Shown here in pieces: positions 26,865 through 36,201 of a DNA stretch of 64,000 nt. Source of the stretch: an uncultured Bacteroidales bacterium (GTDB lineage: Bacteria > Bacteroidota > Bacteroidia > Bacteroidales > FEN-979); contig CAIRDP010000061.1 of the NCBI GenBank assembly GCA_903877385.1, forward strand, positions 127,960-191,959, read 5' to 3'. Each line of letters opens with the position of its first letter. The stretch's first letter is position 1. The position numbers and the translations under genes are program-made. The notes beneath the pieces were generated by a model, which worked only from the letters and a program-made list of their open reading frames with translations, made no database searches and had not been told where the DNA came from.

Positions 26865-27296
26865 TTATTCGATTTCCACTAAAGTATCATTCTGGGCAAC
26901 GGTCTGTCCCGGTTTTACGTTGACTATCCTTACCGTGCCGTCTTTCTCGCTGAGGACATTGTTCTCCATTTTCATGGCTTCCATGGTAAGCAGTTTCTGC
27001 CCCATGGCAACTTTATCGCCCGGCTTGACCAGCACCGTAATGATGGTTCCGGGCAAAGGCGCCTTGATAGCCATATTGCTTGTCTGTGACTGTGTTTTCG
27101 GTATCCTTGCTTCCTTTGGGGATGGCTTCGGGGGTTCTGCACGGACGAGCGTCGGCGTTTTTGTGAGTTTAAGCTCACGCTGCACCTCTACATTGTAAAG
27201 CGTCCCGTTAACTTCCACATGGGCCGTATTTTCTTCAAATCCCAGGATGTCAACTTCGTAGTTGTTCCCGTTGATGGTAAAGCTGAATTTTTTCAT
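26865..27296 (-). CDS. Biotin carboxyl carrier protein (1.3S/gamma-type subunit)
   Basis: This 143-residue protein has an N-terminal segment, a Pro/Ala-containing linker (about 55-75), and a C-terminal biotinyl domain. The biotin lysine is K109 within MEAMKMENN, and APLPGTII starts the domain. It would shuttle carboxyl groups from the carboxyltransferase to the membrane beta subunit, and possibly also serve the OadA-like carboxyltransferase encoded divergently at 29456, which lacks its own biotin domain. Confidence 0.95.
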   Translation of the reverse strand: MKKFSFTINGNNYEVDILGFEENTAHVEVNGTLYNVEVQRELKLTKTPTLVRAEPPKPSPKEARIPKTQSQTSNMAIKAPLPGTIITVLVKPGDKVAMGQKLLTMEAMKMENNVLSEKDGTVRIVNVKPGQTVAQNDTLVEIE

Positions 27297-27317
27297 ATTT
27301 TGTCTTACCTCTTGTTT

Positions 27318-27689
27318 TTACCAGTATTTCATATTGTTCCAGATGTTGTAAAACTTGGAGCTCCAGGGTGAATAAGTGCGGGAGACTTTTTTTATGGTCA
27401 TCACATATTTCTCCTGGTCATGCAGCTCTGAAAAGAAAAGATAAAGGGCGGCTGCAATGGCTGCATTTTCCTCTCCTGTCATAACCACTTTTACAGGAGC
27501 TGCCTTGGCCTGGGTGGTTTCTTTCTTCAGTTTCTTAGCCCTCATATAGTCGCGTACCGAATGAAAGCGTACCATGAAATAGGCCATGGCCGAGAGGGTG
27601 AGAAGTACGATGCAATACCCAAGTATGCTGAGGATCAGGGTTTGGCTGCCGATCAGGCTTGGATTGAATGTTATGGATAGGGTTCTCAT
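27318..27689 (-). CDS. oadG: OadG-like gamma subunit of Na+-pumping decarboxylase
   Basis: This 123-residue protein has one strong N-terminal transmembrane helix (about 18-40), then a charged linker (about 50-63) and a short soluble tail. That is the layout of the small membrane subunit that anchors and stabilises the decarboxylase complex. The identification rests mainly on topology and on position between the carboxyltransferase and biotin-carrier genes. The C-terminal motif AAIAAALYLF is common in Bacteroidota OadG homologues. Confidence 0.85.
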   Translation of the reverse strand: MRTLSITFNPSLIGSQTLILSILGYCIVLLTLSAMAYFMVRFHSVRDYMRAKKLKKETTQAKAAPVKVVMTGEENAAIAAALYLFFSELHDQEKYVMTIKKVSRTYSPWSSKFYNIWNNMKYW

Positions 27690-27703
27690 ATTCGGTATGA
27701 TGA

Positions 27704-29269
27704 TTACAGGGGAATATTGCTGTGTTTTTTGGGAGGCAAGCTGTCTTTCTTGGTTTGCAGGGTTTGCAGTGCCCTGATGATCCTGAACCTGGTGTTCCTG
27801 GGTTCGATCACATCGTCAATATAGCCGTACCGGGCAGCATCGTAAGGATTTGCAAACTTGTTTTTATATTCCAGTTCTTTATCATTCATGTATTTCACTT
27901 TCTCACGGGGATCGGTGATCTCGCCTATCTTCTTGCCTTCAAGTATTTCAATAGCGCCTTTGGGACCCATTACGGCAATTTCAGCGCTGGGCCATGCATA
28001 ATTAATATCGGCCCTCAGTTGCTTGCAACCCATAACGTCATGGGCGCCCCCATATGATTTCCTGAGTGTTATAGTGATCTTGGGAACCGTAGCTTCACCA
28101 TAGGCAAAAAGGAGTTTGGCCCCGTGAATGATAATGCCCCCGTATTCCTGGAGGCTGCCGGGAAGGAAGCCTGGTACATCAACCAGGGTGATTATTGGGA
28201 TGTTGAAAGCATCGCAAAACCTAACAAATCTTGCAGCTTTGCGCGAAGCTTCTATGTCCAGGACGCCGGCCAGGTAGTTTGGCTGGTTGGCGACAATTCC
28301 GCAGGAGATGCCGTTGAACCTGGCAAAACCCACAACTATATTTTTTGCATAATGCTGATGGACCTCCATGAACTCATGATCGTCGACCACCAGGTAAATC
28401 ACATCCTTTACATCGTATGGCTGGTTTGTGTTTGCCGGGATGATCTCGTTGAGGGCGTCCTCAATTCGGTCAATGGGGTCAAGGCATTCGGTCTGGGGAG
28501 CATCTTCAAGGTTGTTCTGGGGAAGGTAGGAGAGGAGCTTCCTGATCATCAGCAGTCCTTCATCTTCATTCACAACCCTGAAATGGGCCACACCCGACTT
28601 GGTCGAATGCACTGTTGCACCACCGAGATCTTCGGTGGTGATATCTTCACCAGTCACGGTCTTGGTTACCTTTGGGCCGGTAACGAACATATAACTGGTT
28701 TTTTCGCTCATGATCACAAAATCGGTGAGGGCGGGAGAGTAGACTGCTCCTCCTGCACAGGGGCCGAAAATGGCCGAGATCTGGGGGACGACTCCCGAAG
28801 CAGCTATGTTGCGCATGAAAATCTCGGCATAGCCTGCCAGGCTGTTTACGCCTTCCTGGATACGGGCACCCCCGCTGTCGTTAATGCCGATCACAGGCGC
28901 CCCAACCTTTACGGCCTGGTCCATGATCTTGCATATTTTACGGGCAAATGTCTCTGAAAGGGAACCTCCGAATACTGTGAAATCCTGCGCAAATACGAAC
29001 ACTACCCTCCCGTCGATGGTACCCCGACCGGTTACCACACCGTCGCCCATGTAATGCTCATTCTCAAGTCCGAAATCGGTGCAACGATGCGTTACAAACA
29101 TGTCGTATTCCTCAAAACTGCCTTCATCAAGAACTTTTTCAATCCTTTCCCTGGCAGTGAATTTGCCCTTTTTATGCTGGGATTTTACACGGTCTTCACC
29201 GCCCCCTTTCCTGGCTTCCTCCCGCTTGTTTAGAAGCTCCTCAATTTGATTTTGTTTCATAATTAACAA
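27704..29269 (-). CDS. mmdA: Acyl-CoA carboxyltransferase (methylmalonyl-CoA decarboxylase alpha / 12S transcarboxylase type)
   Basis: This 521-residue protein of the AccD/PccB crotonase-like carboxyltransferase family has two homologous halves. The acyl-CoA pocket motifs include [32 protein letters not shown], and [26 protein letters not shown] in the second half. It transfers a carboxyl group from (methyl)malonyl-CoA to biotin. As the first gene of an operon with OadG, biotin carrier and OadB, it most likely makes a Na+-pumping methylmalonyl-CoA decarboxylase. An in-frame Met three codons in (29260) is an alternative start. A propionyl-CoA carboxylase beta role is possible but no carboxylase subunit is encoded here. 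Confidence 0.93.
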   Translation of the reverse strand: MLIMKQNQIEELLNKREEARKGGGEDRVKSQHKKGKFTARERIEKVLDEGSFEEYDMFVTHRCTDFGLENEHYMGDGVVTGRGTIDGRVVFVFAQDFTVFGGSLSETFARKICKIMDQAVKVGAPVIGINDSGGARIQEGVNSLAGYAEIFMRNIAASGVVPQISAIFGPCAGGAVYSPALTDFVIMSEKTSYMFVTGPKVTKTVTGEDITTEDLGGATVHSTKSGVAHFRVVNEDEGLLMIRKLLSYLPQNNLEDAPQTECLDPIDRIEDALNEIIPANTNQPYDVKDVIYLVVDDHEFMEVHQHYAKNIVVGFARFNGISCGIVANQPNYLAGVLDIEASRKAARFVRFCDAFNIPIITLVDVPGFLPGSLQEYGGIIIHGAKLLFAYGEATVPKITITLRKSYGGAHDVMGCKQLRADINYAWPSAEIAVMGPKGAIEILEGKKIGEITDPREKVKYMNDKELEYKNKFANPYDAARYGYIDDVIEPRNTRFRIIRALQTLQTKKDSLPPKKHSNIPL

Positions 29270-29405
29270 TGTGAATTAATTAACAACGCTTAAAGCCTGC
29301 AAGTTAGTCGAAATTTTGTTTCTTTTTATTAGTCAGTGCTTAAAATTCAAAAAAAATATTCCCCGAAATTTACTTAAAGCTAAAAAGACCAATTATTTAA
29401 ATGCT

Positions 29406-29413
29406 TAACTTTG
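29406..29413 (+). promoter_or_regulatory. Bacteroidota -7 element TAACTTTG for the OadA-like gene
   Basis: Perfect TAnnTTTG match 43 bp before the ATG at 29456, in the AT-rich divergent region 29270-29455. No clear TTTG is found at the -33 position. Confidence 0.4.
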
Positions 29414-29455
29414 CATTTGTTATTTAATTAACAACAATTTTAACAACCCTGAAGC

Positions 29456-31192
29456 ATGTCTCGCCGAAAACTACTGATAAGGGATCTCACCCTCCGCGAC
29501 GGACAACAGTCCCTGTTTGCAACCCGTATGACCCAGGAGCAGGTCGACCGCGTGCTCCCCTTTTATAAAGACGCCGGGTTTTATGCCATGGAAGTATGGG
29601 GCGGCGCCGTCCCCGACAGCATCATGCGCTACCTCCATGAAAATCCCTGGGCCAGGCTTGAAAAGATTAAAAAATCCATAGGCGGGGTTTCCAAACTCAC
29701 TGCCCTTTCAAGAGGCCGCAACCTCTTCGGTTACAACCCCTATCCCGATGAAGTGATAGAAGGGTTTAACCGGAATGCTGTAAAATCGGGCATAGGGATC
29801 ATGAGAATTTTCGATGCACTGAATGATGTCGATAATATGAAATCGACCATCAGATATGTAAAGGAAAGCGGTGGGATGGCCGACTGCGCCATAAGTTTCA
29901 CTGTGGATCCCAAATTCAGTACAAGGCAAAGACTGAGATCGCTTATCCATCTTAAGGCATTGCCGCACGATATTTTCACAGTGGATTACTTCATGGAAAA
30001 AGCCAGGCAGCTTGAAGCCCTTGGAGCCGATATGATCAGCATCAAGGATATGGCTGGGCTAATACCTCCATTACAATCTGGAGAGATGATCCGCAGGATG
30101 AAATCAGAACTGCGTGTCCCTATTGATTTTCACACCCATTGTACTCCAGGTTATGGGCTTGCTTCAGTACTTATGGCCATTATAAACGGGGTGGATGTCG
30201 TGGATACCAGTATCTGGCATTTTGCCGGCGGACCGGCTGCTCCTGCTTTTGAACTGATCCAGGTCTTCTGCGATAAACTCGGGATAGATACCGGGGTCAA
30301 CAGGCAGGCTGTGAAAAAAATCGACAATGAACTTAAAGAGATCAGGGCCGAACTGAAAGAATTTGACACAACCGCCTTCCCGAAAGAATTTGACATTACA
30401 AACTACAAACTCCCCAGGGAGATCAACCGGCTCTTTGTACAGGCCATTTACCTTGCCAAACATGATAAGGAGCCTGAACTCCTCCAGGTTTGCCAGGAAA
30501 TAGAAAAACAATTCGGTTTTCCTGAACCCGATGAGGAAGTTAAAAGAGCCGAAATCCCGGGCGGAATGTATACCAACATGCTTGCCCAGCTGAAACAGCT
30601 GAAACTCGACCACCTTTTACCCCGCGTGCTTGAGCTGGTTCCATTGGTACGTATCAAATCGGGCTGCCCTCCCCTGGTAACCCCAACTTCGCAGATCGTA
30701 GGCGTTCAGGCCGTCAACTGCGTGATCGATGAGAACAAAGGACAGGCCTTTTTTACGACCAAATCCATACAGTTTGTAAACCTGGTTAAAGGCCTTTATG
30801 GCAGGACCCCCATTCCAGTAGACCCTGATTTCAGGGAACTTCTCACCGGGGTAAGGGAAGAGACGCCTTACGATACAAGGAATTATAAAAAGCAGGAAAA
30901 TACTGTTTTTGAAGAATACGGCGGACTGCGATTGGCGGAAAATGAAAAGGATGAATTGCTGCTTGAGCTGTTCCCGACTGTTGCCCGCGAGTTCCTGCAG
31001 AACTGCGTGGAGGATAATTACACTACCAATATCTGGGCTATAGAGGAGGAGAAGCGCCGCAAAGCCCGCGAGGCCCGTGAAGCCTATGAACGGCTGAGCC
31101 CCGAAGAAAAGCAGAAACGCCTCATGGAAGGCTTGTACCACTGGTACGACGTTGAGGGAGCTGAAGAAGAAGAAGCCCTGGGAAGATCATAG
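29456..31192 (+). CDS. OadA/PycB-like carboxyltransferase subunit (5S transcarboxylase type)
   Basis: This 578-residue protein has an HMGL-like TIM barrel with the metal/substrate motif RDLTLRDGQQSL (D15), the metal ligands in DFHTHCTPGYG, and the conserved pyruvate/oxaloacetate carboxyltransferase C-terminal domain. It moves a carboxyl group between carboxybiotin and pyruvate/oxaloacetate. Unlike full OadA or pyruvate carboxylase it has no biotin domain; the tail is a charged helix (EEEEALGRS). It therefore needs a separate carrier, and the biotin protein at 26865 is the obvious candidate. It is divergent from the decarboxylase operon. Confidence 0.93.
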   Translation: MSRRKLLIRDLTLRDGQQSLFATRMTQEQVDRVLPFYKDAGFYAMEVWGGAVPDSIMRYLHENPWARLEKIKKSIGGVSKLTALSRGRNLFGYNPYPDEVIEGFNRNAVKSGIGIMRIFDALNDVDNMKSTIRYVKESGGMADCAISFTVDPKFSTRQRLRSLIHLKALPHDIFTVDYFMEKARQLEALGADMISIKDMAGLIPPLQSGEMIRRMKSELRVPIDFHTHCTPGYGLASVLMAIINGVDVVDTSIWHFAGGPAAPAFELIQVFCDKLGIDTGVNRQAVKKIDNELKEIRAELKEFDTTAFPKEFDITNYKLPREINRLFVQAIYLAKHDKEPELLQVCQEIEKQFGFPEPDEEVKRAEIPGGMYTNMLAQLKQLKLDHLLPRVLELVPLVRIKSGCPPLVTPTSQIVGVQAVNCVIDENKGQAFFTTKSIQFVNLVKGLYGRTPIPVDPDFRELLTGVREETPYDTRNYKKQENTVFEEYGGLRLAENEKDELLLELFPTVAREFLQNCVEDNYTTNIWAIEEEKRRKAREAREAYERLSPEEKQKRLMEGLYHWYDVEGAEEEEALGRS

Positions 31193-31197
31193 GGATG

Positions 31198-31223
31198 TAC
31201 AATGTACCATGTACAATGTACAA
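31198..31223. repeat. Degenerate heptamer repeat (TACAATG)n, second locus
   Basis: TACAATG, TACCATG, TACAATG and a partial unit lie directly after the OadA-like stop. It is the same heptamer as the array at 11471-11517. A TTCAGATCTGAA palindrome follows at 31236-31247. Confidence 0.8.
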
Positions 31224-31248
31224 ATTCTGAATTATTTCAGATCTGAAG

Positions 31249-31283
31249 TTTCGCTACCTCGCTACTTCGCTACCTCGCTATTT
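31249..31283. repeat. Octamer tandem repeat (AGCGAGGT/AGCGAAGT)
   Basis: On the - strand it reads AGCGAGGT, AGCGAAGT, AGCGAGGT, AGCGAAAC. The array overlaps the stop codon and last codons of the lipoprotein gene that ends at 31278. It is related to the repeat inside hypB. Confidence 0.8.
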
Positions 31284-32084
31284 CTTCGTAAGGCTTAACT
31301 GGTAATACTGCCAGGAAGAATACACTGCTTTTATAGTCACTGTGGCAGAGGTGTCGACTACGAATTCGCTTAACCCGATTGGATGCAGGGGTGTGGCCCA
31401 GTCATAGGTATATCCTAACCTTGTCCATGGAAAAGCTGTGGTTGTCGTGGTGTCGTACTTGTTTTTGATCTCATTATTGAACCAGTCACGGTACCCCTGG
31501 CTTACCCAGGAAGGGAAATACAGTTCTGCTTCGTGGTCGGTTATTTCAGGGTCAGGCGCGGGACGGAACAGGTTTTCGGGGTAAACCCAGTATTCGACAA
31601 AGAAATTGTTCTTCGTATCGGGAGGCATCCCCAAAACCTGTGCAATCCTGAGGTGCAGGGCCGAACTGTCGGTGAACGGATTCTTTTTCAAAAAATCAAG
31701 CATCTCGGGGCAACTGGTGATCCATGACATATATGCCTGGACGTTACTGGTTTTAATGGTCTTTCCAACAGGCCAATACGTTGTCGAGGACTGTTTCATC
31801 CAGGAAACAACCAGCAAACGCGGCCTTCCCACCGAATCTTTGGACCATACCAGGTTTCCCTGTCCGGCACTGCTGTCGGCATAATATACAATAGCGATAA
31901 GGCTCCTGTATATCTCCCAGGGTTCGGCATACTTAGCATCCATCACCGCCATGTTATATTGTTTTTTCAGGGACGCCATATCAGGTCCGGCAGGGGTGTA
32001 AATGGTATTGTCGCTCTTTTTGCAGGCTGAAACCAGGATCAGTGTTGCGAACAGAATACACGAGTAAACCGTAAATCTTTTCAT
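31278..32084 (-). CDS. Unknown lipoprotein
   Basis: This 268-residue protein starts at the internal Met at 32084. That start gives a clean lipoprotein signal MKRFTVYSCILFATLILVSAC (lipobox VSAC, Cys21); the longer frame would run into the neighbouring oxidoreductase gene. The mature protein has many aromatic residues and no motif I recognise. Its tail contains an SEFVVDTSATVTIKAVY stretch that looks beta-rich. It is probably exported and lipid-anchored. It follows the OYE gene by 22 bp and may be cotranscribed. Its 3' end abuts an octamer repeat. Confidence 0.85.
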   Translation of the reverse strand: MKRFTVYSCILFATLILVSACKKSDNTIYTPAGPDMASLKKQYNMAVMDAKYAEPWEIYRSLIAIVYYADSSAGQGNLVWSKDSVGRPRLLVVSWMKQSSTTYWPVGKTIKTSNVQAYMSWITSCPEMLDFLKKNPFTDSSALHLRIAQVLGMPPDTKNNFFVEYWVYPENLFRPAPDPEITDHEAELYFPSWVSQGYRDWFNNEIKNKYDTTTTTAFPWTRLGYTYDWATPLHPIGLSEFVVDTSATVTIKAVYSSWQYYQLSLTKK

Positions 32085-32106
32085 AATTGACCATTTATTG
32101 AGTATG

Positions 32107-33174
32107 TTATTTCTTCTTTGCCCTAAGGTACTGGTTTGGCCATGCAGGCTCAGCGCCCAGTTCAGAAGCCGCATGTAATGCAAAATATGGATCGCGCAGG
32201 AACTCCCGGCCCATCAGGATCATGTCGGCCCTGCCGTTTTCCAGAATTTCTTCTGCCTGGGCAGCAGTGGTGATCAGACCGACTGCGCCTGTAAGGATAC
32301 CGCTTTCTTTCTTTATAGTTTCGGCAAACTTCACCTGGTACCCGGGTTCCAGGGTGATCTTCACCCCTGCAACATTACCTCCACTGGAGCAATCTATAAG
32401 ATCGACCCCAAGCTCTTTCAGGATCTTTGCAAGGGCAACGGATTCCCCGAGGTTCCACCCTCCATCCACCCAATCGGTTGCCGAGATGCGCACAAATAAG
32501 AGACAACTTTCCGGAATATTCTGCCTTATCCCTCCCGTGATTTCAAGGAGCAAACGGATTCGGTTTTCGAAAGATCCTCCGTACTCGTCCGTCCTGTGAT
32601 TACTTGCGGGCGAAAGGAACTGGTGCAGGAGATAGCCATGGGCAGCATGTAATTCCACGACCTGGTACCCGGCCTGTATTGCCCTTTTCGCTGCCGATAT
32701 GAAATTATTTTTCACCTTGATTATGCCTTCTGCTGTAAGAGCCTCAGGAATGGCATTATCTGCTGTAAAGGCAAGGGTGCTGGGGGCATAGGTTTGCCAG
32801 CCTCCATCTTCAGGGCCAAGCAGCTTTTCTCCCAGCCAGGGTGCCGCATGGCTTGCCTTACGCCCTGCATGCCCAAGCTGAACGCCGGGCAATGATCCCT
32901 GGCTCCGGATAAAACCTGTGATGGTCTTCAGGTAGGAAATATGCTCGTCCTTCCACAGGCCAAGATCATTGATCGAGATCCTACCTTCGGGACATACAGC
33001 CGTTGCTTCGGCTATTATTATTCCTGCGCCTCCCACAGCCCTGCTACCCAGATGCACCAGGTGCCATTCGTTGGCAAATCCGTCAGTGCCGGAATACTGG
33101 CACATGGGAGAAACCATGACGCGGTTCCTGATTTCAATACCTCTGATATTGATTTTACTGAAAAGAAAACTCAT
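32107..33174 (-). CDS. Old yellow enzyme, YqjM-type NADH:flavin oxidoreductase
   Basis: This 355-residue FMN-dependent TIM-barrel ene-reductase has the thermophilic-like/YqjM signature SPMCQYS with C25, which tunes the flavin redox potential. It also has HAAHGYLLHQFLSP with the substrate-anchoring histidine, and a C-terminal LMGREFLRDPY. Such enzymes reduce activated C=C bonds of unsaturated aldehydes, ketones or nitro compounds with NAD(P)H, often in electrophile detoxification. The physiological substrate is unknown. It lies 5 bp after the T9SS protein gene on the same strand. Confidence 0.93.
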   Translation of the reverse strand: MSFLFSKINIRGIEIRNRVMVSPMCQYSGTDGFANEWHLVHLGSRAVGGAGIIIAEATAVCPEGRISINDLGLWKDEHISYLKTITGFIRSQGSLPGVQLGHAGRKASHAAPWLGEKLLGPEDGGWQTYAPSTLAFTADNAIPEALTAEGIIKVKNNFISAAKRAIQAGYQVVELHAAHGYLLHQFLSPASNHRTDEYGGSFENRIRLLLEITGGIRQNIPESCLLFVRISATDWVDGGWNLGESVALAKILKELGVDLIDCSSGGNVAGVKITLEPGYQVKFAETIKKESGILTGAVGLITTAAQAEEILENGRADMILMGREFLRDPYFALHAASELGAEPAWPNQYLRAKKK

Positions 33175-33179
33175 ACATT

Positions 33180-34616
33180 CTATTTAAGCAAAACTTTCAC
33201 TGCCGGGAACGATCTTCCCCTGCTGTTGTTCAGCAAAAGTACATAAAGTCCGCCAGGCATGCCATCCTTGTTAATAAAACAGCTTCTGCCCGTGAAGCTG
33301 CCGCTGAGGCATTTGCGGCCAAGCGGATCATTGACGGAAAATGTAAATCTTTCGTCCTGGTCTGTCCCGGGAATTGAAACAGAAAACCCTTCACTGGCAG
33401 GGTTCGGACTTACCAGAACATTCAAGCCTGCCGGGTTCTCCTTAATCCCCGTACCTTCACATTTTACATCCACCGGGCTGCCCCAGCTTTCATTTCCTTT
33501 GCTGTAGTATTTCAACTCCAGCCATTCTCCGGTGGAATGACCCTCAGTTGTCATCCCGGTCATGCCAAGCCCCGGGGCAAAATAACTGTTCCCCGCAACC
33601 AAAACCCCGCCTCCGCCACCCGATTTCCAGCAGCTGTCGGCAGTATAATACCAGTACTGGCCATACCTGGAGTAAGAAGTACTGCGCTGGTTATACTGAT
33701 GATAGATGATGTCATGAGCCCAAACCCCGTCTTTCTCCCCGGGTAACCTGACCAGGTATGTATTGTTCCATGTTTCAGAATAGTTGTACTTCCAGTCAAC
33801 AGTATCGGTGTAAACCGTGTCGACCGGGTATTCCCATACATGCTGTATATGCATACACCGACTGAAAGTGTATGTTACGCTTAAGGAATCCGCTGTCCAG
33901 TTAACGCCCAGGACTTTCCGTATTTCGGTCGTGTCGAAATGACGGGGATAGGCAATATCCTTCCTGTGATAATAATGAAACTCATCACCAGGGGAAAAGT
34001 TGAAAACATCCTGCCAGCGGGTGCATTGCTGAAACCCTGCTTCGGGAGAAGTCTTTCCGGCCAGGGTATATAAGGATGATAATGCAGGGACCATATAAAC
34101 GTCGGGCATCAGGCAAAGACCATAATGTTTTGAAAGCCGGATTGACTGCACGCTTCCCCTGGAGGAGCCGCTCAGGGAGATCAGTTTGACCGAATCGGCC
34201 ATCCCCATAACCGTATCAAGCCTGATATCCGACACAGTCGCAGTTATCGTGCTGCCTCCGGCTGAGCTGTAAAACACCCAGGAATCGTTCAGCCCGGCCC
34301 TGGTATTGATCCAGACTGAATCATCCGAACTGTTGAAGAAACAAAACCGGCCATCGGATTTCGCGATCACCCTGTTCCCCAGCAGGGAGCCATGCAGGCT
34401 GTCGAGGCAGGCTCCCGAAAGCCCGCGTAATACATTGTAGGAATAATATATGGTGTCGCCGGCCCTCGCCGAAAACGCGGAGTCCAGCCTGAACGCAGCC
34501 ATCCTGCCACTGTCGGCAACATAAAACGTTTTACCTGGGGAGCAGATATTCCTCCAGTTCTGAGCAGGCACACTAAAGCCTGAAAAAACCATGATGACCA
34601 GCAGCAGGCGTTTCAT
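33180..34616 (-). CDS. Secreted protein with T9SS C-terminal sorting domain
   Basis: This 478-residue protein has a signal peptide (MKRLLLVIMVFSGFSVPAQ). A long beta-rich central part of unknown function contains many Tyr, Trp and Ser. The C-terminal sorting domain of about 85 residues has VLVSPNPASEGFSVSI, DPLGRKCLSG and GGLYVLLL as its A, middle and last motifs. The T9SS translocates such proteins across the outer membrane and removes the domain. No enzymatic motif was recognised. A 153-bp gap separates it from the divergent Gfo/Idh/MocA gene. Confidence 0.92.
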   Translation of the reverse strand: MKRLLLVIMVFSGFSVPAQNWRNICSPGKTFYVADSGRMAAFRLDSAFSARAGDTIYYSYNVLRGLSGACLDSLHGSLLGNRVIAKSDGRFCFFNSSDDSVWINTRAGLNDSWVFYSSAGGSTITATVSDIRLDTVMGMADSVKLISLSGSSRGSVQSIRLSKHYGLCLMPDVYMVPALSSLYTLAGKTSPEAGFQQCTRWQDVFNFSPGDEFHYYHRKDIAYPRHFDTTEIRKVLGVNWTADSLSVTYTFSRCMHIQHVWEYPVDTVYTDTVDWKYNYSETWNNTYLVRLPGEKDGVWAHDIIYHQYNQRSTSYSRYGQYWYYTADSCWKSGGGGGVLVAGNSYFAPGLGMTGMTTEGHSTGEWLELKYYSKGNESWGSPVDVKCEGTGIKENPAGLNVLVSPNPASEGFSVSIPGTDQDERFTFSVNDPLGRKCLSGSFTGRSCFINKDGMPGGLYVLLLNNSRGRSFPAVKVLLK

Positions 34617-34769
34617 CGGGTAAGAATTTGAAGATGTAAGATACTAAAATTAAGAATACATTAGCAAGCTTTCGGGCTGTATTGTTGATATTTTGATATT
34701 TTTTGAGGATTGCCTGGTCCTGTGGGAAACAGAAATCCGCCTATATTTACAATTCAAATTCAAAATATC

Positions 34770-36182
34770 ATGAAGAATAATTTAACCCGGCGTGAAGCAT
34801 TGAAAACCCTTGGTCTGACGATAGGGGGTGCAGCAATCGGTGTTCAGGGATTTTCAAGGGTTACCGATAATACGGTTGAATATTCCCTTGGACTTGACGA
34901 GGTGTTCAAACCTATCGACAACCCCATGGGAAGGCCCATAACGGCCATCACATGCGGTGCGGGCAACAGGGGGAACGTTTATGGGGGATACGCAGCAAAT
35001 TTTCCCGACCAGATCAGGATAGTGGGGGTTGCAGAACCCATCGCGATAAGGAATGATAGGTATACTAATATTCATCATATTCCCGAAGAAAACAGGTTCA
35101 AAACCTGGGAGGATGTTTTCAAAAGGCCAAAGTTTGCCGATGCGGTCATCATCACCATGCCCGATAACCTGCATTACCTGCCTTGCATGACGGCCCTTGA
35201 GATGGGCTATGACGTATTGCTTGAGAAGCCCATGGCCCAGACTGAACAACAATGCCGGGACATACTTGCCAAAGTAAAGAAGACGGGAAGGATTGTCGCC
35301 ATATGCCATGTACTGAGGTACACTCCGTATTTCCTCAAGATGAAACAACTTATCGCCGATGGCGCAATAGGTGAACTGATCAGTTTTCAGCATATGGAGC
35401 CCATTTACCATATCCATATGTCGCATTCCTATGTTCGGGGCAACTGGCATAATTCAAAGGAAACCACCCCCATAATCCTCGCCAAGTCATGCCATGACCT
35501 GGATATCCTTCGCTGGATGATAGGCAAGCCCTGCAAAGACATTGTGGCCATGGGTGACCTCAAATGGTTCAGGAAAGAAAATGCCCCTGCCGGGAGTACC
35601 GGCCGCTGCATGGACGGCTGTACGGCCGAGGCAGGCTGCCCATACTCGGCTCTTAAGGTTTACGGGGGATCAAGGGACTGGACTTATGTTTTTGACCTGC
35701 CCGATGATAAAGACAAGCAGCAGGCTGCCGTTATGGAATACCTCCGCACCACGAATTACGGTCGCTGTGTCTACCATATGGATAATGACCAGCCCGACCA
35801 TTATATCACTTCGATGAGGTTTGAAGGCAATATTACCGCGAACTTTTCCATGGAAGCGTTTACATCATACGGCGGAAGGAGGACCAGGGTTATGGGTGCC
35901 ATGGGAGATATGGTTGGCGACATGGAAGAGCTGAACCTGAACGACTTCCGTACAGGTAAATTGGTGAAACTTGTGCCCAGGGCCGAAGATTTAGACCAGC
36001 TTAAGAACAGCGGCCATGGAGGCGGTGACTGGAGCCTGATGCGTGATTTCATTCTTGCAGTTTCAAACCAGGATCCCAAATACCTGACCTCGACCATTGA
36101 CCAGTCCATCGAAAGCCATGTCATGGGATTTGCTGCTGAGAAAAGCCGGCTTACAGGAACCGTAGTCCCGGTAACAATGTAA
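34770..36182 (+). CDS. Tat-exported Gfo/Idh/MocA family oxidoreductase
   Basis: This 470-residue NAD(P)-dependent oxidoreductase starts at the Met at 34770, which begins a Tat signal (MKNNLTRREALKTLGLTIGG). A Rossmann domain follows with TCGAGNRGNVYGG. The family motif VLLEKPMAQTEQQC supplies the EKP catalytic lysine, and the C-terminal alpha/beta domain contains the AKSCHDLDILRWM histidine/aspartate motif. Members with Tat signals in Bacteroidota act on sugars or glycosides in the periplasm and often keep a tightly bound NAD. The cysteines in CMDGCTAEAGC (about 275-285) are typical of this subgroup. The substrate is unknown. Confidence 0.92.
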   Translation: MKNNLTRREALKTLGLTIGGAAIGVQGFSRVTDNTVEYSLGLDEVFKPIDNPMGRPITAITCGAGNRGNVYGGYAANFPDQIRIVGVAEPIAIRNDRYTNIHHIPEENRFKTWEDVFKRPKFADAVIITMPDNLHYLPCMTALEMGYDVLLEKPMAQTEQQCRDILAKVKKTGRIVAICHVLRYTPYFLKMKQLIADGAIGELISFQHMEPIYHIHMSHSYVRGNWHNSKETTPIILAKSCHDLDILRWMIGKPCKDIVAMGDLKWFRKENAPAGSTGRCMDGCTAEAGCPYSALKVYGGSRDWTYVFDLPDDKDKQQAAVMEYLRTTNYGRCVYHMDNDQPDHYITSMRFEGNITANFSMEAFTSYGGRRTRVMGAMGDMVGDMEELNLNDFRTGKLVKLVPRAEDLDQLKNSGHGGGDWSLMRDFILAVSNQDPKYLTSTIDQSIESHVMGFAAEKSRLTGTVVPVTM

Positions 36183-36201
36183 GTTTCACCAGGAATTGTT
36201 A

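Noticed and set aside
28124..28957. Long + strand frame (277 codons) opposite the carboxyltransferase gene
   Set aside because: Antisense to a conserved gene; it arises from codon bias on the other strand.
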